Below, piece by piece: positions 8,274-16,482 of a stretch of DNA of 64,000 nucleotides. The stretch spans positions 434,001 to 498,000 of the forward strand of contig DATMFO010000003.1 in the NCBI GenBank assembly GCA_035556135.1. The letters are read 5' to 3'. A program made the position numbers and the translations under genes. Each line of letters starts with the position of its first letter. The first letter of the stretch is position 1. The notes under the pieces were generated by a model. The model saw nothing but the letters and a program-made list of their open reading frames with translations. It was not told the DNA's origin and ran no database searches. Origin of the DNA: ZC4RG30 sp035556135 (GTDB taxonomy: Bacteria > Pseudomonadota > Gammaproteobacteria > Steroidobacterales > Steroidobacteraceae).

Positions 8274-11107
8274 GCCCGGCTCCTTGCGCTCTCCAGCAGC
8301 TCGCGCTGACGGCGATCATTCTCCGCATGGCGTTGCTGCCACGCCGAGGGTTGCTGCACCTTCGTTACCTGCACCGCCGTCACCTTGTACTCGGGACAGT
8401 TGGTGGCCCAGTCGGAGTTCCCGGTGGTGATCACATTGGCGCCGGACTCGGGGAAGTGGAAGGTGGTGTAGATCACTCCGGGCTGCACCCGATCGGTGAC
8501 ATCGGCGCGCAGCACGGTAGTGCCCGCGCGGCTGGACACGCCAACCCAGTCGCCGGTTGCGATGCCACGGTCTTCCGCATCGTGCGGATGGATCTCGAGG
8601 CGATCCTCGTGATACCACTGGCTGTTGGGCGTGCGGCGGGTCTGCGCGCCCACGTTGTACTGCGTGAGCACGCGGCCGGTGGTGAGGATCAACGGGAACT
8701 TCGCGTTGACCTTCTCCCTCGTGGGCACGTATTCGGTGATGAAGAAACGCCCCTTGCCGCGCACGAACCCGTCCACGTGCATGGTGGGCGTGCCGCGCGG
8801 CGCCTTCTCGTTGCAGGGCCACTGGATGCTGCCCCCGGCTGCGAGCCTGGCGAAGGAAACACCGGCAAAGGTCGGCGTCAGGCGTGCGATCTCGTCCATG
8901 ATCTGCGACGGGTGGCTGTAGTTCATCTCGTAGCCCAGCGCCCTGGCGAAGCGCACCGTCACTTCCCAGTCGGCGAGGCCGCCCAGCGGCTCCATCACCT
9001 TGCGCACCAGCTGGATGCGACGCTCGGCATTGGTGAAGGTGCCGTCCTTCTCGAGGAAGGAGGAACCGGGGAAGAAGATGTGCGCGTATTTGGCCGACTC
9101 ATTCAGGAACAGGTCCTGCACGATCACGCATTCCATGGCCGCCAGGCCCGCAGCCACATGCTGGGTATCGGGATCGGACTGCGCGGGGTCCTCGCCCTGG
9201 ATGTACAGCGCCTTGAAGCTGCCGTCCAACGCCGCCTCGAGCATGTTGGGGATGCGCAGCCCCGGCTCCGGGTCGATGGTGACGCCCCACTCGCTGTTGA
9301 ACTGCTGGCGGGTGGCCTCGTCCGAGAGGTGCCGGTAGCCGGCCAGCTCGTGCGGGAACGACCCCATGTCGCAGGAGCCCTGCACATTGTTCTGTCCGCG
9401 CAGCGGGTTCACGCCCACGCCCTCGCGGCCAATGTTGCCGGTGGCCATGGCGAGGTTGGCGATGCCCATCACCATGGTGCTGCCCTGGCTGTGCTCGGTG
9501 ACGCCCAGGCCGTAGTAGATGGCGCCGTTGCCGCCGGTGGCATACAGGCGCGCCGCCTGGCGCACGTGACGGGCAGGAACGCCGGTGACCATCTCCATCG
9601 CCTCGGGCGAATTCTTCGGCTGCGACACGAACTCCTTCCAGCGCTGGAAGGGACCCGGTTCGCAGCGCTCCGCCACGAAGGACTCGTTCACCAGCCCCTC
9701 GGTGACCACCACGTGGGCCAGTGAATTGACCAGCGCCACGTTCGTGCCGGGGCGCAATTGCAGGTGGTAGTCGGCCTGGATGTGCGCCGAGCGCACCAGG
9801 TCGATCGCGCGCGGATCGGCCACGATCAGCTTCGCGCCTTCGCGCAGGCGGCGCTTCATGCGCGAGCCGAACACCGGGTGGGCGTCGGTGGGATTTGCGC
9901 CGATCACCAGCACCACGTCTGTGAAGGCAATCGAATCGAACGCCTGTGTGCCGGCCGACTCGCCTATCGTGCTCTTGAGGCCATAGCCGGTGGGCGAATG
10001 GCACACACGGGCGCAGGTGTCGACGTTGTTGGTGCCAAGGGCGGCGCGCACCAGCTTCTGCACCAGGAAGGCTTCCTCGTTGGTGCAACGGGAGGAAGTG
10101 ATGCCGCCGACGGAATAGCGGCCGTACTTGTCCTGGATGCGGCGGAACTCGGAAGCCGCATGCTGGAAGGCTTCCTCCCAGGCCACTTCGCGCCACGGAT
10201 CGGTGATCTTCGCGCGGATCATCGGCCTGGTGATGCGGTCCTGGTGGGTGGCATAGCCGTAGGCGAACCGGCCCTTCACGCAGGCATGGCCGTGGTTCGC
10301 GCTGCCCTCGCGGTCGGGCACCATGCGCACCACCTGCCGGTCCTTCACCTCGGCAACAAATGAACAGCCCACGCCGCAATAGGCGCAGGTGGTCTTCACG
10401 GCCTCGACGGGCTGGCCGTGCCCCTGCAGGGTCTTCTCGGTGAGCGCGCCGGTGGGACAACTCTCCACGCAGGCGCCACAGGACACACACTCGGAATCCT
10501 TGAAGCCATCATCCTGGCTGGCGACGATACGCGAGTCGAAGCCGCGGCCTTCCACGGTGAGCGCGAAGGTGCCCTGCACTTCGTTGCAGGCACGCACGCA
10601 GCGCGAGCACACGATGCAGGCCGCAGGATCGAAACTGAAGTAGGGATTGCTCTCGTCCTTGCAGGCAGCCAGGTGGGTCTGGCCATCCTTGCCGTAGCGT
10701 GTGGAGGTGGTCATGCCCAGCTTCGCAGCCACCTGGCGCAGCTCGCTGCGCGGGCCGGCCGCATCGCTCTCGGGATGATCCGACATGTACAGCTCCACTA
10801 CGCCCGAACGCAGCTTCTGCAGGCGCTCGCTGCCGGTTTTCACCTTCATGCCCGGGGCCACCAGCGTGGTGCAGGAGGCCGGATAGCCCCGCTGGCCCTC
10901 GATCTCGACCATGCACACGCGGCAGGAGCCGAAGGCATTGAGCGTGTCGGTGGCGCAGAGCTTCGGGATCGCCGTTCCCGCCGCCGCCGCGGCACGCATC
11001 ACCGAGGTACCGGCCGGAACCGTGACCTCGGCGCCATCGATGAACAAGGTAACCGGAGCCCCGTCTGCCGCAGGGGTGCCATGATCGTGGTAGTGCAGTG
11101 AATACAT
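8270..11107 (-). CDS. fdsA: NAD-dependent formate dehydrogenase alpha (catalytic) subunit
   Basis: Catalytic subunit oxidising formate to CO2 at a bis-pterin Mo or W centre, 945 residues. In order: N-terminal [2Fe-2S] domain (C51, C62, C65, C79), a His/Cys cluster region (HLAAC near 145-149), two ferredoxin-type [4Fe-4S] motifs (CIVCSRCVRAC, CVSCGACVESCPTG), the CAYCGVGC cluster motif at 241-248, and the metal-ligand Cys369 followed by His370 in DTCARVCHSPTG. The ligand is Cys, not selenocysteine. The C-terminal molybdopterin dinucleotide-binding domain is complete. The start at 11107 (MYSLHYHDHG) is set by the position of the ferredoxin fold and the 17-bp gap to fdsB. Confidence 0.95.
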   Translation of the reverse strand: MYSLHYHDHGTPAADGAPVTLFIDGAEVTVPAGTSVMRAAAAAGTAIPKLCATDTLNAFGSCRVCMVEIEGQRGYPASCTTLVAPGMKVKTGSERLQKLRSGVVELYMSDHPESDAAGPRSELRQVAAKLGMTTSTRYGKDGQTHLAACKDESNPYFSFDPAACIVCSRCVRACNEVQGTFALTVEGRGFDSRIVASQDDGFKDSECVSCGACVESCPTGALTEKTLQGHGQPVEAVKTTCAYCGVGCSFVAEVKDRQVVRMVPDREGSANHGHACVKGRFAYGYATHQDRITRPMIRAKITDPWREVAWEEAFQHAASEFRRIQDKYGRYSVGGITSSRCTNEEAFLVQKLVRAALGTNNVDTCARVCHSPTGYGLKSTIGESAGTQAFDSIAFTDVVLVIGANPTDAHPVFGSRMKRRLREGAKLIVADPRAIDLVRSAHIQADYHLQLRPGTNVALVNSLAHVVVTEGLVNESFVAERCEPGPFQRWKEFVSQPKNSPEAMEMVTGVPARHVRQAARLYATGGNGAIYYGLGVTEHSQGSTMVMGIANLAMATGNIGREGVGVNPLRGQNNVQGSCDMGSFPHELAGYRHLSDEATRQQFNSEWGVTIDPEPGLRIPNMLEAALDGSFKALYIQGEDPAQSDPDTQHVAAGLAAMECVIVQDLFLNESAKYAHIFFPGSSFLEKDGTFTNAERRIQLVRKVMEPLGGLADWEVTVRFARALGYEMNYSHPSQIMDEIARLTPTFAGVSFARLAAGGSIQWPCNEKAPRGTPTMHVDGFVRGKGRFFITEYVPTREKVNAKFPLILTTGRVLTQYNVGAQTRRTPNSQWYHEDRLEIHPHDAEDRGIATGDWVGVSSRAGTTVLRADVTDRVQPGVIYTTFHFPESGANVITTGNSDWATNCPEYKVTAVQVTKVQQPSAWQQRHAENDRRQRELLESARSRA

Positions 11108-11124
11108 GGTGCTTCTCCGTCCGC

Positions 11125-12666
11125 TCAGCGGTCGCGGTTGAAATCTTCGGGGAAATGCTTCAGCGCGCTCATCACGGGAAACGGCGTCATGCCGCCCAGG
11201 CCGCAGAGCGAGCCAAACTGCATGGTGTCGCAGAGGTCTTCGAGCAGCTTGATGCTGGCCGGGCGATCCGCCCCGCCCTGCATGATGCGGTCGACCACCT
11301 CGACGCCGCGCGTGGAGCCGATGCGGCAGGGAGTGCACTTGCCGCAGGACTCCACGGCACAGAACTGCATCGCGTAGCGCGCCAGCTTCGCCATGTCGAC
11401 GCTGTCGTCGAAGGCCACGATGCCACCGTGCCCCACCAGCGCGCCGATGGCCGTGAAGGCCTCGTAGTCCAGCTGCACGTCGAAGTCCTTCTCCGGGATG
11501 TACGCGCCCAGCGGGCCACCCACCTGCACCGCGCGGATGGGCCGGCCACTGGCCGAGCCGCCGCCGAAGTCGTACAGCAGCTCCCGCAACGTGACACCGA
11601 AGGCCTTCTCCACCAGGCCGCCATGCCTCAGGTTGCCGCCGAGCTGGATGGGCAGCGTGCCGCGCGAGCGGCCCATGCCGTAGTCACGGTAGAAGGCGGC
11701 GCCCTTCTGGAGGATCACCGGCAGGCTGGCCAGAGAGATCACGTTGTTGATGATGGTGGGCTTGCCGAACAGGCCCTTGATGGCCGGCAATGGCGGACGG
11801 AAGCGCACTTCGGCGCGCTTGCCCTCCAGGCTCTCCAGCAGCGAGGTCTCCTCGCCACAGACATAGGCGCCGGCACCGATACGCACTTCCAGCTCGAAGG
11901 TCCTGCCGCTGCCCAGCACGTCACGGCCCAGGTAGCCACGATGCTTCGCGGTGACGATGGCCTCGCGAAGCGCAGCGGCCGCATGCGGGTATTCGGCACG
12001 CAGATAGATGTAGCCCTGCGTGGCGCCCACCGCGACACCGGCGATGGTCATGCCTTCGACCAGCGAGAAGGGATCACCTTCCATCAGCATGCGGTCGGAG
12101 AAGGTACCCGAGTCGCCCTCGTCCGCATTGCAGACCACGTACTTCTGGTCGGCAACCTGGTCGAGCACCGTCTTCCACTTGATGCCGGTGGGGAACGCGG
12201 CGCCGCCGCGGCCACGCAGGCCCGAATCGGTGACTTCCTGCACCACCTCGCTGCCCGACAGCGACAGCGCGCGCTGCAGGCCCTCGTAGCCGCCGTGCGC
12301 AACATACTGGTCCAGGTCCACCGGATCGATGATGCCGACGCGCGCGAAGGTGAGTCGTTCCTGTTTCGCCATCCAGGGCAACTCTTCGACCACACCCAGG
12401 CGCAGTGCATGCGGCGCGGCGGCAAACAGGCCGGCCTCCACCAGCGCCGGCACGTCGCGCGCCGTCACTGGCGCGTAGCCGATGCGCCCGCCCCCGGACT
12501 CCACTTCCACCAGTGGCTCAAGCCAGACCATGCCGCGCGAGCCGGGACGCACCAGCTGGATGTCGATGCCCTGCGCGCGGGCAGCCGTCAGCAGCGCCGC
12601 AGCTGTCTCATCGGCGCCCAGCGCCAGCGCAGCGGCATCACGCGACACGTAGACCTTGAGGCTCAC
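11125..12666 (-). CDS. fdsB: NAD-dependent formate dehydrogenase beta (FMN/NAD diaphorase) subunit
   Basis: Transfers electrons from the formate-oxidising subunit through FMN to NAD+. Of 513 residues, about 100-120 N-terminal ones form a thioredoxin-like module without cluster Cys, as in other FdsB proteins. The NuoF-like core follows: GLRGRGGAAFPTGIKW (FMN/NADH), NADEGDSGTFSDR, GAGAYVCGEETSLLESLEG, and the C-terminal [4Fe-4S] motif ESCGKCTPCRIGS. The GTG at 12666 is chosen because it overlaps the fdsG stop as GTGA and begins the family-typical VSLKVYVSRD; an upstream ATG at 12681 would add five residues. Confidence 0.93.
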   Translation of the reverse strand: MSLKVYVSRDAAALALGADETAAALLTAARAQGIDIQLVRPGSRGMVWLEPLVEVESGGGRIGYAPVTARDVPALVEAGLFAAAPHALRLGVVEELPWMAKQERLTFARVGIIDPVDLDQYVAHGGYEGLQRALSLSGSEVVQEVTDSGLRGRGGAAFPTGIKWKTVLDQVADQKYVVCNADEGDSGTFSDRMLMEGDPFSLVEGMTIAGVAVGATQGYIYLRAEYPHAAAALREAIVTAKHRGYLGRDVLGSGRTFELEVRIGAGAYVCGEETSLLESLEGKRAEVRFRPPLPAIKGLFGKPTIINNVISLASLPVILQKGAAFYRDYGMGRSRGTLPIQLGGNLRHGGLVEKAFGVTLRELLYDFGGGSASGRPIRAVQVGGPLGAYIPEKDFDVQLDYEAFTAIGALVGHGGIVAFDDSVDMAKLARYAMQFCAVESCGKCTPCRIGSTRGVEVVDRIMQGGADRPASIKLLEDLCDTMQFGSLCGLGGMTPFPVMSALKHFPEDFNRDR

Positions 12667-13142
12667 TGTGCATCCCCCCACTGCCGGAGGAGTTCATCCA
12701 GTCGTTCAGGAGTCACGCGGCCGTAGAGCCGGTCGTCGATCATCACCGAGGGACCCGCGGCGCAGTTGCCGAGGCAGTACGCTGCCTCCAGCGTGAACTT
12801 GCCATCGGCGCTGGTGTGGTGGTAGTCCACCCCAAGGGAACGCTTCGCCTGCTCCTCCGTGGCCTCGCAGTTCACTGCCTGGCAGGCCTCGGCACGGCAC
12901 ACACGCACCACATGGCGACCCGGAGCGCTGCTCCGGAACCAGTGGTAGAAGCTGACCACACCGTGCACTTCGGCGCGCGAGAGGTTCAATCCTTCCGCGA
13001 TGCGCGGAATGGCCCCTGACGGAATGAAGCCCAGTTCATCCTGCACGGCATGCAGCAGTGGCAGCAGCGGACCCTGGAGTGACGCAAAGCGCGCGACCAG
13101 CGCGTCCACAGCAGCAGATTGCGCAGCGGGAAGTTCAGACAT
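12663..13142 (-). CDS. fdsG: NAD-dependent formate dehydrogenase gamma subunit
   Basis: NuoE-like [2Fe-2S] subunit of the FdsGBAD complex, 159 residues from the ATG at 13142 (MSELPAAQ). It carries the thioredoxin-fold ferredoxin cluster Cys in VCRAEACQAV and YCLGNCAAGPS, and the N-terminal helical segment AEVHGVVSFYHWF. First of four tightly spaced genes fdsG-fdsB-fdsA-fdsD. The frame stays open to an ATG at 13199, but that adds an atypical Cys-rich stretch. A long imperfect palindrome (13204-13239) lies about 60 bases upstream, suggesting that this sub-operon is separately regulated from tupBCA. Confidence 0.92.
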   Translation of the reverse strand: MSELPAAQSAAVDALVARFASLQGPLLPLLHAVQDELGFIPSGAIPRIAEGLNLSRAEVHGVVSFYHWFRSSAPGRHVVRVCRAEACQAVNCEATEEQAKRSLGVDYHHTSADGKFTLEAAYCLGNCAAGPSVMIDDRLYGRVTPERLDELLRQWGDAQ

Positions 13143-13203
13143 TCGGCAGCAGGCCTCGAAGCAGCTAAACGCCGCATTCTGGGCACTGCCGTGGACCACG
13201 GAA

Positions 13204-13239
13204 ATATGCGCGCGCCTTCATATGAAGGGCGCGTCATAT
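13204..13239. promoter_or_regulatory. 36-bp imperfect palindrome in the fdsG leader
   Basis: The core CCTTCATATGAAGG (13215-13228) is a perfect 14-bp palindrome. Beyond it, GCGCGC-type arms pair with a one-base offset, and the outermost ATATG (13204-13208) and CATAT (13235-13239) match again. It sits in the 124-bp gap between the tupA stop and the fdsG start. It could be an operator for a dimeric regulator or, as RNA, an attenuating stem-loop. No T-run follows on the minus strand, so a classical terminator is less likely. Confidence 0.5.
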
Positions 13240-13266
13240 CTTCACGCGGATCGATGCTGCGGGCGA

Positions 13267-14103
13267 TTACTGCCCAGTGCCGCTGGCGTTCGGATGGAAC
13301 AGCTGCTGCCCTTCCACCCGGAACGCACCGATCGCTGCCTGCCCTTCCGCCGAGAGCAGGAAGTCGATCACACGCTGGCCGGCGGCGACCTTCACGTGTG
13401 GATGCTTCGCCGGATTGACCAGGATCAGTCCGTACTGGTTGAACAGGCGCGTGTCACCTTCGACCAGCGCCTGCAGCGAACCCTTGTTGCGGAAGCTGAT
13501 CCAGGTGCCGCGGTCGGTCAGCACATAGGCATTGCTTGCCGACGCCATGTTCAGCGCAGGCCCCATGCCCTGCCCCACCGATCGATACCAGCGGTCGCGC
13601 GCCGGATCCACCTCGATGTCTGCCGCACTCCACAGCCGCAGTTCCGCCTGGTGAGTTCCCGAGCGGTCGCCCCGCGACACGAACGGGAACTGTCCGCGCG
13701 CGATCGCACGCAGCGCCGCGGCCACGTCCCGGCTGCCACGGATGCCGGCCGGATCAGCGGCGGGCCCGACGATGAGGAAGTCGTTGTACATGACAGGATG
13801 GCGCGCCACGCCGGAACCCTCTGCCACGAAACGCTGCTCGGCTTCCGGGTCGTGCACGAACACCACATCGGCATCACCGCGTCGCGCGGTATCAAGGGCC
13901 TGCCCCGTGCCCTGCGCGACCACCTTCACCTCTACCCCGGTGCGCGCACGCACGATGGGCAGCAGGTAGCCGAAGAGACCGGAATCCTGCGTGGAGGTGG
14001 TCGATGCCATGACGATGGTCTCCGGTGCCGCAGCCGACAGCATGCCGGCCAGCAGCAGTGCCGCGACTCCACAAACACCCTTCACCAGCAACCTTCTGTG
14101 CAT
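13267..14103 (-). CDS. tupA: Tungstate ABC transporter, periplasmic substrate-binding protein
   Basis: A 278-residue exported oxyanion-binding protein. Residues 1-26 are a signal peptide (basic start, GVAALLLAGMLSAAA core). The mature part begins with the TupA-type motif STTSTQDSGLFGYLLP, then VVAQGTGQALDTARRGDADVVFVHD and FVSRGDRSGTH, which separate TupA from ModA. Family knowledge: TupA is highly selective for tungstate over molybdate. It is last in the order tupB-tupC-tupA and directly precedes the formate dehydrogenase genes, implying that tungsten is delivered to those enzymes. Confidence 0.88.
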   Translation of the reverse strand: MHRRLLVKGVCGVAALLLAGMLSAAAPETIVMASTTSTQDSGLFGYLLPIVRARTGVEVKVVAQGTGQALDTARRGDADVVFVHDPEAEQRFVAEGSGVARHPVMYNDFLIVGPAADPAGIRGSRDVAAALRAIARGQFPFVSRGDRSGTHQAELRLWSAADIEVDPARDRWYRSVGQGMGPALNMASASNAYVLTDRGTWISFRNKGSLQALVEGDTRLFNQYGLILVNPAKHPHVKVAAGQRVIDFLLSAEGQAAIGAFRVEGQQLFHPNASGTGQ

Positions 14104-14119
14104 TCCTTCCCTCTACAGT

Positions 14120-14836
14120 TCAGACCAGCAGCTGGCCGGCAATGAAACGCCGGGCTTCGTCCGTGACCGGTTCGTGGAACAGTTGCTGCACCGGCCCGGA
14201 CTCGACCACGCGGCCACGATGCAGCAGCACCACAGCGCCGGCAAGCCGCGCTGCCTCCCCCAGGTCGTGCGTGGTCATCACCACCTTCACCCCGGAGGCG
14301 CTGACGTTGCGCACCAGCTCCTCGATGGACTGCGTCGCGGCCGGATCCAGGCTGGCCGTGGGCTCATCGAGGAACAGCACCTCCGGGTCACGGGCCAGGG
14401 CACGCGCCATTGCAAGGCGCTGGCGTTCGCCACCCGACAGCCGCGGTGCCGGCCGGTCCGCCAGTTCCAGCAGCCCCATCATCCGCAGCAGCTCGCTGGT
14501 GCGTGCCGCATGCCGCGCTCGCGGCACCCCGGCAGCAGCCAGGGAATAACGCAGGTTGTCCGCCACGGAACGCCGCAGCATCACCGGGCGCTGGAATACC
14601 AGAGCGCGGCGCACCTGCGACACTTCCCGGGCGCCACCCCAGCTGATGCGACCGGAGGTTGGCTCCAGCAGCCCCATGGCAGTGCGCAGCAGCGTGGTCT
14701 TGCCGGAACCATTCGGCCCGATCAGCACCGTGGGCGCACCTGCATCGATCCGCAGCGAAACGCCGTCCAGGATGCGCGTGCCGCCGGATTCCACGCGCAC
14801 GCCATCAAAGACTATGGGCAACGGGATGGTACGCAT
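14120..14836 (-). CDS. tupC: Tungstate ABC transporter, ATP-binding protein
   Basis: Cytoplasmic ATPase of the importer, 238 residues. Walker A GPNGSGKTT near residue 40, the Q-loop in LVFQRPVML, signature LSGGERQRLAMARAL, Walker B VLFLDEPTASLD and switch His in TTHDLGEA are all intact. There is no extra C-terminal TOBE regulatory domain, unlike ModC. The start at 14836 shares a base with the tupB stop (TGATG), so translation is coupled. A longer upstream frame exists but only overlaps tupB. Confidence 0.9.
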   Translation of the reverse strand: MRTIPLPIVFDGVRVESGGTRILDGVSLRIDAGAPTVLIGPNGSGKTTLLRTAMGLLEPTSGRISWGGAREVSQVRRALVFQRPVMLRRSVADNLRYSLAAAGVPRARHAARTSELLRMMGLLELADRPAPRLSGGERQRLAMARALARDPEVLFLDEPTASLDPAATQSIEELVRNVSASGVKVVMTTHDLGEAARLAGAVVLLHRGRVVESGPVQQLFHEPVTDEARRFIAGQLLV

Positions 14837-15534
14837 CAGCGATGCTCGAAGCGCGCGCCGGCCTGCCGGACCGCCCAGGCGGCGATATTGACCAGCAGCA
14901 CGATGGCGATCAGCACCAGGCCCAGGCCCAGCGCCAGTGACAGGTTCCCCTTCGAGGTTTCCAGCGCGATGCTGGTGGTCATGGTGCGGGTGTAGCCCTC
15001 GATGTTGCCACCCACGATGAGGATGGAGCCCACCTCGGCAGCCGCGCGCCCGAAGCCGGCGAGCAATGCCGTGACCAGCGAGAAGCGTGCATCCCACAAC
15101 AGCGTGGCGATGCGACGCAGCGGTCCTACGCCCATCGCAGCCAGCTCGTCCCGGTATTCCATCCACAGGTCTTCGACTGTCTGGCGGGTCAGGGCGGCGA
15201 TGATGGGCAGCACCAGCAGGGTCTGCGTGATCACCATCGCCTGCGGCGTGAACAGCAGTCCAAGGGAACCCAGTGGCCCGGAGCGCGACAGGAGCAGGTA
15301 GATGGCAAGTCCCGCCACCACTGGCGGAAGACCCATCAGCGCATTGAGCGCCACCACGGCGAACTGGCGGCCGGGAAAGCGGCTCAAGGCGATCAGCGCG
15401 CCCAGCGGCGCGCCCAGCACTGCGGCGCAGACCGTCGCACTCAGGCTCACCACCAGCGACAGACGCACGATGGCGAACAGCGCCGGATCGCCGCCGAGCA
15501 CCAGTTGCAGCGCCGATGCAGATTCGCCGTTCAC
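14836..15534 (-). CDS. tupB: Tungstate ABC transporter, permease
   Basis: Inner-membrane permease of 232 residues with about five or six hydrophobic segments. The cytoplasmic coupling loop EYRDELAAMGVGPLRRIATLLWDARF lies near the middle, matching the EAA-type loop of TupB/WtpB permeases. It is encoded between the YqeB-like gene (four-base ATGA overlap) and tupC (one-base overlap), so all four genes upstream of fdsG form one transcript. Confidence 0.9.
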   Translation of the reverse strand: MNGESASALQLVLGGDPALFAIVRLSLVVSLSATVCAAVLGAPLGALIALSRFPGRQFAVVALNALMGLPPVVAGLAIYLLLSRSGPLGSLGLLFTPQAMVITQTLLVLPIIAALTRQTVEDLWMEYRDELAAMGVGPLRRIATLLWDARFSLVTALLAGFGRAAAEVGSILIVGGNIEGYTRTMTTSIALETSKGNLSLALGLGLVLIAIVLLVNIAAWAVRQAGARFEHR

Positions 15535-16373
15535 GCGTGCGTGGCGGGTGGGAGGGGACTCAGGCCCAGGGCCTCGGCCACACCCAGGGCAATCGCACGC
15601 GGACGCTCGCCCAGCCCTTCGACCTCGGGCAGGTCGCGCGGATCCACTTCAGCGAGGCGCTGGCCCGCAGGCACCTGCACGCCGTCACGCGCAAGCCCCC
15701 TGAGGTGTCCGTCGATGGGTGCGTGCAGCGCGTGCTGGCCCAGTGTGCCGATCACCTCCCCCCGACGCACGGGCTGACCCAGCGTCGCAGTGGTACGCCA
15801 CTGGCCTGCTTCGGGCGCCGGTACGAAACGTTCGCGCGTCACACCGTCCAGCGCCCGGGGGCCGCCGCTGCGGTCTGCGGCGCGGCGGTCGCGCAGCACC
15901 ATACCCATGTGTTCGCCCCATTGCGTCTCGATGGCAATGTGGCAGTTGCTGCCTGGCTCGTAGCCGGGGCCAAGACCGATGACGCAGGGCGCCAGGGCAC
16001 GCAGGTCCGCCCGCACGGGTTCGCGCTTCATGGTTGCGTCGATCACCACATCAAACCTGATCGCTGCAGTGAGCAGGTTTTCAGGCACCGTGACCAGCGG
16101 AATGCAGCCGGATTGCTGCCAGCAGTCTTCGACCGCCTTTACGTCTGCGACATGGCGCGCCGTAACCCCTTCCAGCACGGCTGCATCGTCGAACAGTGCG
16201 TCAGTGAAGGCCATGCCGCGACGCGCATGCGGCGAGCGCGAGCGCTCGGCAATCACCACCCGCAGACCGCAGCGGAACAGCAGGTGGGCCACGGCCGAGC
16301 CCACGTCGCCGCCGCCCAGCACGAGTACGCGCTGCGTCAGGACCGCTTCGGGTGGAATTGCTGTCGAGGGCAT
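15531..16373 (-). CDS. EF2563/YqeB-type molybdenum-enzyme accessory protein
   Basis: A 280-residue protein resembling the EF2563 family labelled 'selenium-dependent molybdenum hydroxylase system protein'. Features: N-terminal nucleotide-binding segment VLVLGGGDVGSAVAHLL, HARRGMAFTDALFD, FDVVIDATM, VIGLGPGYEPG, and a C-terminal barrel-like segment GEVIGTLGQHALHAPIDG. The exact biochemical role is not established. Here no selenium-insertion genes are visible and both formate dehydrogenases use Cys, so the selenium label may not fit this member. It is first in the transcript running into tupBCA and fdsGBAD, suggesting a role in maturing Mo/W enzymes. Confidence 0.75.
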   Translation of the reverse strand: MPSTAIPPEAVLTQRVLVLGGGDVGSAVAHLLFRCGLRVVIAERSRSPHARRGMAFTDALFDDAAVLEGVTARHVADVKAVEDCWQQSGCIPLVTVPENLLTAAIRFDVVIDATMKREPVRADLRALAPCVIGLGPGYEPGSNCHIAIETQWGEHMGMVLRDRRAADRSGGPRALDGVTRERFVPAPEAGQWRTTATLGQPVRRGEVIGTLGQHALHAPIDGHLRGLARDGVQVPAGQRLAEVDPRDLPEVEGLGERPRAIALGVAEALGLSPLPPATHA

Positions 16374-16482
16374 GTTTGTGCGGGTCGCCACGGTCTTGCA
16401 GTCAGGCCTGCGTGATATTCTTGCGCTCCTTATTCTGCCCTGAAATGCAGGGCGGGATGTTCCCGCAGCCAGCAGACCGCAA
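16374..16482. promoter_or_regulatory. Shared divergent promoter region of the two formate dehydrogenase arms
   Basis: This 109-bp gap is the only space between the leftward YqeB-tupBCA-fdsGBAD genes and the rightward fused-beta/alpha formate dehydrogenase and moeA. A possible -10-like TATTCT lies at 16431-16436 for the rightward arm, with no convincing -35. A perfect hairpin GCGGGA-TGT-TCCCGC (16452-16466) lies 16 bases before the rightward start codon and may act as an operator or RNA structure. No sigma-54 element was seen. Confidence 0.5.

Noticed and set aside
16374..16482. Molybdenum-cofactor riboswitch between the formate dehydrogenase arms
   Set aside because: Only one short hairpin is visible; the multi-stem architecture expected of the Moco RNA does not fit in 109 bases shared by two promoters.
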